Assembly: GCA_030668505.1 (NCBI GenBank)
Contig: DAOUTV010000028.1
Coordinates: forward strand, 1-12,564
Origin: Desulfobacterales bacterium
GTDB taxonomy: Bacteria > Desulfobacterota > Desulfobacteria > Desulfobacterales > C00003060
Length of the DNA stretch: 12,564 nt
Reading direction: 5' to 3'
In this document: positions 1 to 5,854 of the stretch, piece after piece
How positions within the stretch are numbered: position 1 is the stretch's first letter
How the letters are laid out: every line of letters begins with the position of its first letter
Program-made: the position numbers and the translations under genes
The notes under the pieces: model-generated
Database searches by the model: none
What the model was told of the DNA's origin: nothing
Seen by the model: only the letters and a program-made list of their open reading frames with translations

Positions 1-86
1 CTTTTATGCAAGAAAAACCTACAAATATAAAATCTTTTTCTTGAAACATATGGCATAGTATATAGTTACGAGTATCAAAACGGCCG

Positions 87-119
87 TTCGACAGGCTCAC
101 GGCCCTGAGCGGAGTCGAA
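87..119. repeat. Short palindromic intergenic repeat (TTCGAC...GTCGAA)
   Basis: The outer arms TTCGAC (87-92) and GTCGAA (114-119) are exact complements. The inner arms GCTCA (95-99) and TGAGC (106-110) are also exact complements, around a GGCC centre. The sequence can fold into a hairpin with small internal loops. Palindromes of this type, with TTCGAC ends and a GGGCCCTGAGC-like core, are in my knowledge scattered between genes in many bacterial genomes. No function is evident here. Confidence 0.65.
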
Positions 120-145
120 GGGCTGAAAAGAAACAGAAATAGCCG

Positions 146-218
146 TTGAATGTTCGGTATTGGATATTCGTTTTTCATTCGATGTTGGACGTTCGATGTT
201 CGATGTTCGACGTTCATC
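146..218. repeat. Degenerate 7-bp tandem repeat, consensus TTCGATG
   Basis: From 178 to 212 the sequence reads as five consecutive heptamers: TTCGATG, TTGGACG, TTCGATG, TTCGATG, TTCGACG. A partial sixth follows. Before it, four weaker heptamers (TTGAATG, TTCGGTA, TTGGATA, TTCGTTT) run from 146, with a small phase shift at 174-177. On the minus strand the array creates a spurious open frame rich in Arg-Thr-Ser-Asn-Ile-Glu. Similar heptamer arrays occur between genes in diverse bacteria. The role is unknown. Confidence 0.7.
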
Positions 219-313
219 TTTCAAAACAATTCCGTTGGGGTTGGGCAGATCACTCTTGAACCCCATATGTTGTATCTATCAATTTAAGATATACATTTTA
301 TAGTATTTTTTTC

Positions 314-342
314 TTTACAAGTCCTTCACTCTTTGGTACAAA
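314..342 (+). promoter_or_regulatory. Candidate sigma-70 promoter for smc
   Basis: TTTACA at 314-319 (5 of 6 matches to the -35 consensus) is followed by a 17-base spacer and TACAAA at 337-342 (4 of 6 matches to the -10 consensus). It lies in an AT-rich stretch about 57 bases before the smc start codon and after the palindromic repeats. It is predicted only from consensus similarity. Confidence 0.4.
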
Positions 343-398
343 TTTGCAACCATTAGGTATGGTGTGAATATGGAATTGCTCAAACGAGGTTATTTGCC

Positions 399-3300
399 AT
401 GAAAATCAAAGAGATAGATATTACCGGATTCAAATCATTTGTAGACAAAACAAAGGTGGCATTTCCGGAAGGGATATCCGCGGTCGTCGGTCCCAACGGT
501 TGCGGCAAGAGCAATATAGTTGATGCCATTCGTTGGGTTATGGGAGAACAGAGCGTCAAAATGCTCCGCGGCAAATCCATGGAAGATGTTATTTTCTCGG
601 GCACTGAGAAAAGACCCCCTTTGAACATGGCTGAAGTGACCCTGACACTTATCAATGATAATGGCACCACCCCGCATCAATATCGAGATTTTTCTGAAAT
701 AATGGTAGCACGTCGACTCTTCCGCTCAGGGGAGAGCTCTTACCACATCAATAAACAGCCATGCAGACTTAAGGACATCCAAAACCTGTTGATGGGAAGT
801 GGCGTGGGATCCAGAACCTATGCTGTTATTGAACAAGACAGGATCACCTCCCTCATCGACGCCGGACCGGAGGAGCGACGCTTCTTTATCGAAGAGGCGG
901 CAGGCACCACCCGGTATAAGAGCCGAAAAAACGAGGCCCTTCGGAAGATCGAACGGACCCTACAAAATCTGGTGCGACTAAACGACGTTATCATAGAGGT
1001 AAAGCGCCAGATGAACAGCCTCAAGCGTCAGGCCAGAAAAGCCGAGCGATACAAGGTCTATCAAGAAAAGGTTGAACGTTTGGAAGTCGGCCTGGCAACC
1101 TATAACTATAATGCTATCTCAGCGGAGATGCGGGAAACAGAGGCATTACTCCAATCCTTACGGGATTCGGATCTCAAGCACGGATCACAACTCGCAAAGC
1201 TGGATGCTGCGATTGAAAAAATTAAACAGGAACGTGCAGCCAAGGACCGGGAGATCTCCGAGCACAAAGCCAGAAGACATCAGATCGAGCGTACCGCAGA
1301 CAGACTTGAAGGAGACCTTGAACACGGCACAAAGGATCTTGAGCGTTTGATCGCCGAGGCCGAGCAGCTCAAGATTGAAATTAATGAAATTGAGAAGAAA
1401 GACCATAATATCAGCCTCGAATGTGGCACCCTTAACGAGGCCGCACTTGCCCTTGAACTGGACATCAAAAAAATTAATGAAACCGTGAAACAAGAGGAGC
1501 CCGACAGGGAGACCCTGAAAGACAGCCTGGCCGAGCTTAATCAAACCCTTGAGACCAAAAAGTCTGAACTGATGGACCTGGCAACCCGCAAGGCGGCCTA
1601 TCAAAACACCTTGCAAAATACCTCACAAAACAAAGCAAGTCTTGGGAGACGGCTTCAACATATTCAGAAGGAAAAAGACCAGACCGAGGCCGGGCTTCTC
1701 AGGCTTCAAAAAGGCTTCACAAAGACAAACGAGCACATTCAATCCTTAAAGGATAACTTAAAGGAAATAGACAAATCCCTTGAATCCTCAAACGAACAAC
1801 TTAACAAAAAACGCCAGTCCCTTGTCCAACAGGCCCGCAAGGTCCAGATCATGGAGGCTGAAAAACACAAGATTCGATCCCGGTACGCGGCACTCAAGAA
1901 GATGGATGAGAACTATGAGTGGTATAAAGAGGGGGTTCGGGCAATCATGAAAGACTTGAGCTCCCAGGACCCTGAGCAAACCGGGATTCATGGGCTGGTG
2001 GCCGACGTTATAGAAGCCGAACCCTCCTATGAGGACGCCGTGGAAGCGGCTCTGGGTGAAACATTACAATATGTGATTGTAAGGGACCAGGAGGGTGGCG
2101 TGGCAGCCATCGACTATCTTCGCACACAGTCGGCCGGCCGTGGTGGCTTCATACCCTTAAATGGACTCAGGCCGGTCATGGATACAAATGCAGCTATTTC
2201 TGCCTGTGCCGACTTGCCTGGTTCTCTAAGTCCCCTCATTGGCCACATAAAGGTAAAAGAGGACTATGAACCCCTGATCCGATCCCTTGTAGGGCACGTG
2301 ATGGTTGCCGAAGATCTTAAGGCTGCGCTGGAGCTTTGGAACAGAAACGGGTTTCCCCGGACCGTGGTCACAGGAAAAGGGGATCGTGTTTGCCCTCAAG
2401 GTATCCTCATAGGTGGGAGTCCGGACAATGCGGCTTCAGGCATCTTGGCCAAAAAGCGAGAAATCAGAGAATTGGGCAAACAGCTTTCACGGCTGGAGAC
2501 CTCGACTGCTGAGGCAAAATCCGAACAGGAACGATTGCAAACCGCAACCATTGCTTTGGAGACACAAATTCAGAAGGTCCGACTAATCCAGCGCCAAAAA
2601 GGTCAAGAAGAGATAGACCTTGAAAAAGAGCACTACCGGCTCGGGGAAGAGCTGAAGCATGCCAAAGATCGGCTGAGAATCTTTGACCTTGAGACTCAGC
2701 AAATCAAGGGTGAGCAAACCGACATGGATCAGGAGTTCACCGGGTATGAGGTGATCCTGTCCGAGCTCTCCCGTGATATTAAAATAACGGAAGCCGACAT
2801 AGTCCGGAAAAGCGTGCAGATCAATAAGACCTCAGAAAACCTGGAATCCTCCAACCAGATGCTTATGGGGCTGAGGCTGGAATTGACGAGACTGCAGGCA
2901 CAACACGACAACGCCCAAAACGACCTGCGACGTTTAAGAAACTTCCAAGATGAGGCCATGGAAAAATTGAGCTACTTGACCAGCCAGCAGATGCAAAGAG
3001 AACAAGACAAGATTGCTGTTGAACAGCGGCTGGCAAGAGATCGAGACAAGATTGCCCTTTTGTATGCTGAGCTAAAGACGCTCGAAAATGCCTCAGACGA
3101 GATGGAAAGTGAGTATCGGACAATTGAAGGGATGCTGGCGGAAAATGACCGGGCACTCTCTGATGTTAGAAGCGCTCAACAACAAGCCTTGCAGAAAATC
3201 CAGCAGCTCGAACTAAAACAAGCCGAACGGCGGATGCAATGCGAACACCTTGTTAGTCGCATTCAGGAAACCTACCACCGAGACATCGAAGTTTCTGATC

Positions 3301-3977
3301 ATAAAGACTTCACTGAAGGGCTTTCAGTGGAAGAGATGGAAGGTGCGCTGGCACGCTACCGCGAACAGATTGCCAGAATCGGTGATGTAAATCTCGCAGC
3401 GATCCAGGAATATGAGAACCTGGAGGAACGGTACCGATTTCTCACTGAACAGCGGGACGACCTTGTGGAAGCCATAGAGGCACTGCGTCGAGTCATTCGC
3501 AGGATCAACCGGACGTCTTTGAAACAGTTCATGAAGACCTTCAGGGCTGTTAATGAAAAACTGCAAGAGGTCTTTCCCAAGCTGTTTGAGGGTGGTACGG
3601 CCAAGTTGGTACTCACCGACCCAAAGAGACCCTTAGAATCAGGCGTGTCTTTCTTCGTTCATCCCCCGGGGAAAAAACTGACTCGCATGAGCCTGCTTTC
3701 CGGAGGCGAAAAGGCTTTGGCGGCTATTGCCCTTGTCTTTTCACTTTTTCTAATCAAGCCGAGTGCGTTTTGCGTTTTTGATGAAATCGATGCCCCTTTG
3801 GACGATGCAAACGCGTATCGCTTTAACCAACTGCTTCAGCAAATAGGAAAGGACTCTCAGGTCATTATGGTTACGCACAATAAGCATACCATGGAAGTTG
3901 CAAACGCCCTTTTTGGTGTGACCATGGAAGACAAGGGAATTTCTAAGCTCATCTCAATAAATCTTGAAACTCAATAA
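399..3977 (+). CDS. smc: Chromosome partition/condensation ATPase SMC
   Basis: This is full-length bacterial SMC (1192 aa; family usually about 1150-1200). It dimerises and, with the kleisin ScpA and with ScpB (neither in this window), forms the condensin that compacts and helps segregate the nucleoid. Visible architecture: an N-terminal ATPase head with Walker A GPNGCGKS at residues 31-38; a conserved EEAAG stretch near 165; a long coiled coil to about 510; a globular hinge at about 525-685 with the usual glycine-rich segment; a returning coiled coil; the IGDVN block near 994; and the C-terminal head with ABC signature LSGGEK (1100-1105), Walker B ending FDE (D1128, E1129) and H-loop His1160. 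The ATG is preceded by GAGGT (386-390) at 8-base spacing. The frame is intact and no catalytic residue is missing. ftsY follows in the same direction, but only after a 565-base repeat-filled gap. Confidence 0.98.
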   Translation: MKIKEIDITGFKSFVDKTKVAFPEGISAVVGPNGCGKSNIVDAIRWVMGEQSVKMLRGKSMEDVIFSGTEKRPPLNMAEVTLTLINDNGTTPHQYRDFSEIMVARRLFRSGESSYHINKQPCRLKDIQNLLMGSGVGSRTYAVIEQDRITSLIDAGPEERRFFIEEAAGTTRYKSRKNEALRKIERTLQNLVRLNDVIIEVKRQMNSLKRQARKAERYKVYQEKVERLEVGLATYNYNAISAEMRETEALLQSLRDSDLKHGSQLAKLDAAIEKIKQERAAKDREISEHKARRHQIERTADRLEGDLEHGTKDLERLIAEAEQLKIEINEIEKKDHNISLECGTLNEAALALELDIKKINETVKQEEPDRETLKDSLAELNQTLETKKSELMDLATRKAAYQNTLQNTSQNKASLGRRLQHIQKEKDQTEAGLLRLQKGFTKTNEHIQSLKDNLKEIDKSLESSNEQLNKKRQSLVQQARKVQIMEAEKHKIRSRYAALKKMDENYEWYKEGVRAIMKDLSSQDPEQTGIHGLVADVIEAEPSYEDAVEAALGETLQYVIVRDQEGGVAAIDYLRTQSAGRGGFIPLNGLRPVMDTNAAISACADLPGSLSPLIGHIKVKEDYEPLIRSLVGHVMVAEDLKAALELWNRNGFPRTVVTGKGDRVCPQGILIGGSPDNAASGILAKKREIRELGKQLSRLETSTAEAKSEQERLQTATIALETQIQKVRLIQRQKGQEEIDLEKEHYRLGEELKHAKDRLRIFDLETQQIKGEQTDMDQEFTGYEVILSELSRDIKITEADIVRKSVQINKTSENLESSNQMLMGLRLELTRLQAQHDNAQNDLRRLRNFQDEAMEKLSYLTSQQMQREQDKIAVEQRLARDRDKIALLYAELKTLENASDEMESEYRTIEGMLAENDRALSDVRSAQQQALQKIQQLELKQAERRMQCEHLVSRIQETYHRDIEVSDHKDFTEGLSVEEMEGALARYREQIARIGDVNLAAIQEYENLEERYRFLTEQRDDLVEAIEALRRVIRRINRTSLKQFMKTFRAVNEKLQEVFPKLFEGGTAKLVLTDPKRPLESGVSFFVHPPGKKLTRMSLLSGGEKALAAIALVFSLFLIKPSAFCVFDEIDAPLDDANAYRFNQLLQQIGKDSQVIMVTHNKHTMEVANALFGVTMEDKGISKLISINLETQ

Positions 3978-3978
3978 C

Positions 3979-4227
3979 CAGTGTCCATCCATAAATACCC
4001 CAAATTCCCTCCCCCTTGGCCGACTTCGCCATAGTAGCCTTGGCTACGACGGCTGAAATGGGGGAGGGTTAGGGTCAATGCTGTTGAATTAAGGATCAAT
4101 TCATGAACCTGATGCCCTTCAAAATCCCCCCCGGCCCCCCTTTTAGGAAAGGGGGGAGCCCTTGAAAGTCCCCCTTTGACAAAGGGGGATTTAGGGGAAT
4201 TTAGGGAAAGTTGATGGATGGACACTA
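3979..4227. mobile_element. MITE-like element 1 (13-bp terminal inverted repeats, GTGTCCATCCAT ends)
   Basis: AGTGTCCATCCAT at 3980-3992 is exactly inverted at 4214-4226, bounding about 245 bp with no coding capacity. The right flank is TA (4226-4227). The left flank is CA (3979-3980), possibly a decayed TA. The left end sits 3 bases after the smc stop codon. The interior is a mosaic of nested hairpins: CCCTCCCCC/GGGGGAGGG arms (4007-4015, 4060-4068) enclosing a GTAGCC/GGCTAC dyad; a 9-bp stem of C6T3/A3G6 (4135-4156); and TCCCCCTTT/AAAGGGGGA (4169-4189). No transposase is encoded, so it would depend on an enzyme elsewhere. It may also act as the smc transcription terminator. Confidence 0.6.
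4018..4049 (+). repeat. 32-bp dispersed repeat, copy 1
   Basis: These 32 bases are an exact reverse complement of 12456-12487. The core is the dyad GTAGCC-TT-GGCTAC, preceded by CGACTTCGCC. Here it is nested between the C-rich and G-rich arms of element 1. It does not code for anything credible. Confidence 0.75.
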
Positions 4228-4334
4228 GTGTCATGTCAACGATACTCTGTCATTTCGAAGGAGTCGTCACGACTGAGAAATCTTAGATTTCTCCCTGCGG
4301 TCGAAATGACATTTCTTGATTGACACGACACTAG
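4225..4334. mobile_element. MITE-like element 2 (GTGTCRTGTCAA ends, TA-flanked)
   Basis: CTAGTGTCATGTCAA at 4225-4239 is inverted at 4320-4334 with one mismatch. If the TA at 4226-4227 and at 4332-4333 is a target duplication, the element proper is 4228-4331 (104 bp). The interior is itself a large dyad: GTCATTTCGA (4249-4258) against TCGAAATGAC (4301-4310), and GAGAAATC/GATTTCTC (4275-4282, 4286-4293) with a 3-base loop. The CTAG-type target with TA duplication is typical of IS630/Tc1-mariner transposition, so an IS630-dependent MITE is the best inference. The central hairpin resembles a very common bacterial intergenic repeat. Confidence 0.65.
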
Positions 4335-4478
4335 AAGCCATTTCAAAACCTCAGATCGCGTTCGAGGGCAAGGCGAGGGCCAATGATAAAGCGCAGCATA
4401 CACGGAAGTATGTGAGCATTTTGAAGAGGCCATCAACACAGCCATCGGGCGATAGATGGGGTTTTGAAATGGCTTCTA
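4332..4478. mobile_element. MITE-like element 3 (19-bp perfect terminal inverted repeats)
   Basis: TAGAAGCCATTTCAAAACC at 4332-4350 is perfectly inverted at 4460-4478, giving a 147-bp unit whose outermost bases are TA on both sides. The left TA (4332-4333) is the same TA that ends element 2. The interior contains GGCAAGGCGAGGG and a CATAC/GTATG mini-dyad and has no stable coding frame. Its core resembles element 4 (10167-10270). It is probably a non-autonomous transposable element; no transposase is visible. Confidence 0.65.
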
Positions 4479-4496
4479 ACCAATTTTTATCTCACA

Positions 4497-4523
4497 CAGT
4501 GCCCGTGGAGGCACTGGGTTTTT
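4497..4523 (+). terminator. Intrinsic terminator-like hairpin in the ftsY leader
   Basis: CAGTGCC (4497-4503) and GGCACTG (4510-4516) form a perfect 7-bp stem with a 6-base loop, followed by GG and five T (4519-4523). This is the shape of a Rho-independent terminator, yet it ends only 19 bases before the likely ftsY ATG. That leaves no room for a promoter between the two. It could end smc or element transcripts, or act as an attenuator or leader structure for ftsY. Confidence 0.6.
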
Positions 4524-4542
4524 GAGCGGGCGAGAGAAGCTT

Positions 4543-5643
4543 ATGATCATGGCTCTGAAATGGTTCAAAAGGAAAAAGAAAGCAGATAAGACCCCTGATG
4601 AGATTGCCCGGCAAGACCCGGCGCCTGAAGAGCCTGAAGAGATTGAAGGGGCCGCAGAGGCCGAGGAAACGGAAAAACCCGAAGAGGATTCTCCCGTACC
4701 AAAAGCGCCAAAACAGGGTTTCTTTGTCAGTCTTAGAAATCGCATGTCCAGGACACGAAAGTCCCTTAGCGGCCGCCTGGACAATCTGCTGCTTGGGAAG
4801 AAGGAGATAGACGAAGAGTTACTCGAAGAACTGGAAGAGATTCTCATTACCTCTGATATTGGCGTACGGACGACCATAGCCCTCATTGAAACAGTCAAGG
4901 AAAGAGTTGAAAGAAAGGACCTGATCCATCCCGATGAGCTCAAACATGCATTACAGAGTGAGATTCTCGCCTTTCTCAATGTCCCTTCCAAGCCGGTTAA
5001 CATATCGAATAACAAACCCCATGTGATCATGGTGGTAGGAGTAAACGGCGTCGGTAAAACAACCACCATCGCAAAGCTCTCGGATCGCTACATAAAACAA
5101 GGACAGCAGGCACTGTTAATCGCAGCCGACACTTTCAGGGCGGCTGCTGTCGAACAGCTCGAAATTTGGGGAGACCGTGTCGGTGCTGAAGTCATTCGGG
5201 ATAAGAGACATGAAATGAAACCCGATGCTAAAGTCGATCCTTCCGCTGTAGTCTATGACGGCATTCAGGCCGCAACATCGAGGGGCGTGGATGTGGTATT
5301 GATCGACACGGCAGGCCGACTTCATACCAAGGTCAATCTCATGGAACAACTCAAGAAAATCCGCCGGACGGTTGTCGGCCTGATCCCTAATGCACCTCAC
5401 GAAATACTGCTGGTTTTGGATGCCACTACCGGTCAAAACGCAATATCACAGACACAACTCTTTCATGAAGCCATTCAGGTTACGGGGATTGTCCTCACAA
5501 AACTCGACGGCACGGCAAAGGGGGGGGTCGCGGTGGGTTTATGCCACAACTTCAAGCTTCCTATCCGGTATATCGGACTTGGAGAAAAGACCGAGGACCT
5601 GCAAGACTTTGATGCTGATGCATTTGCAAAGGCCTTGTTTTAG
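4543..5643 (+). CDS. ftsY: Signal recognition particle receptor FtsY
   Basis: FtsY is the membrane-associated SRP-type GTPase that docks Ffh-nascent chain complexes at the Sec translocon. From ATG 4543 it is 366 aa: a basic N-terminus (KWFKRKKK) followed by a Glu/Pro-rich acidic A domain to about residue 55, then the helical N domain, then the G domain. Motifs: G1 GVNGVGKTT (166-174), DTFRAAA (196-202), DTAGR (255-259), TKLDG (319-323), GLGE (345-348), and the closing EDLQDFD helix typical of FtsY rather than Ffh. There is no M domain. GAGAG (4532-4536) lies 6 bases before ATG 4543; ATG 4549 (giving MALKWF) is an equally plausible start. A TTG at 4522 would overlap the terminator T-run and is unlikely. 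smc-ftsY adjacency is known from other bacteria. Confidence 0.96.
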   Translation: MIMALKWFKRKKKADKTPDEIARQDPAPEEPEEIEGAAEAEETEKPEEDSPVPKAPKQGFFVSLRNRMSRTRKSLSGRLDNLLLGKKEIDEELLEELEEILITSDIGVRTTIALIETVKERVERKDLIHPDELKHALQSEILAFLNVPSKPVNISNNKPHVIMVVGVNGVGKTTTIAKLSDRYIKQGQQALLIAADTFRAAAVEQLEIWGDRVGAEVIRDKRHEMKPDAKVDPSAVVYDGIQAATSRGVDVVLIDTAGRLHTKVNLMEQLKKIRRTVVGLIPNAPHEILLVLDATTGQNAISQTQLFHEAIQVTGIVLTKLDGTAKGGVAVGLCHNFKLPIRYIGLGEKTEDLQDFDADAFAKALF

Positions 5644-5651
5644 TCTTTAAC

Positions 5652-5850
5652 AAAGTGAGCTAAAGTGAACTAAAGTGTCTAAAGTGAGCTAAAGTTGAGG
5701 ACTTGAGAAAGTTTTTTTGAGGAACCTTTAAAAGGTCGGCCCTGAACAAGTTTTTAATTCATGGAGGACTTGAAGAAGACTCATGGTAAAGATTGTTTTG
5801 ATTCTCTCAACTTTAGGCACTTTAGTTCACTTTAGCTCACTTTAGGCACT
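5652..5850. repeat. CTAAAGTGA-array cassette A (inverted 10-bp tandem arms)
   Basis: The left arm (5652-5699) is a tandem array of AAAGTGAGCT, AAAGTGAACT, AAAGTGTCT, AAAGTGAGCT and AAAGTTGAG. The right arm (5806-5850) is the same array inverted, with the units in a slightly different order; the inner ends (AAAGTTGAG/CTCAACTTT) match exactly. Between them lie about 106 bases containing the direct repeat GAGGACTTGA (5697-5706, 5764-5773) and the small dyad ACCTTT/AAAGGT (5724-5736). It fills the ftsY-regulator gap and its right arm ends 4 bases before the regulator start codon. A second cassette with similar arms but a different interior starts at 12363. Function unknown; a MITE, a regulator-binding array or a structural element are all possible. 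Confidence 0.7.
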
Positions 5851-5854
5851 CAAA

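Larger units (their letters stand above)
1..398. other. Intergenic region upstream of smc
   Basis: This 398-base stretch has no supportable gene. Bases 1-80 are AT-rich with nothing recognisable. Bases 87-119 are a short palindromic repeat and 146-218 a heptamer tandem array (both listed separately). Bases 270-398 are AT-rich and carry the likely smc promoter and ribosome binding site. The only longer reading frame, 266-75 on the minus strand, is produced by the heptamer array and is not a credible gene. Confidence 0.6.

Noticed and set aside
75..266. 63-codon open frame on the minus strand
   Set aside because: It is generated by the palindrome and the heptamer array; the peptide is low-complexity, with no ribosome binding site or family.
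4060..4074. G-quadruplex at the G-runs of element 1
   Set aside because: Only three separated G-tracts are close together; a fourth suitable tract is missing.
3971..4234. 87-codon minus-strand open frame
   Set aside because: It coincides with element 1, and its proline/glycine-rich content comes from C/G runs.
4316..4525. 69-codon open frame in the smc-ftsY gap
   Set aside because: It lies almost wholly within element 3 and crosses its terminal repeats and the terminator hairpin; no protein family or start signal.
4522..4542. TTG start for ftsY at 4522
   Set aside because: It would begin inside the terminator T-run with no Shine-Dalgarno; ATG 4543 or 4549 fits the basic FtsY N-terminus better.
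5761..5835. 24-codon mini-ORF (MEDLKKTHGKD...) in cassette A
   Set aside because: It ends within the repeat arm and has no Shine-Dalgarno; the C-terminal half is simply translated repeat.
5652..5850. CRISPR array
   Set aside because: The repeat units are 10 bp, directly adjacent with no spacers, and inverted in the second arm; no cas genes are present.
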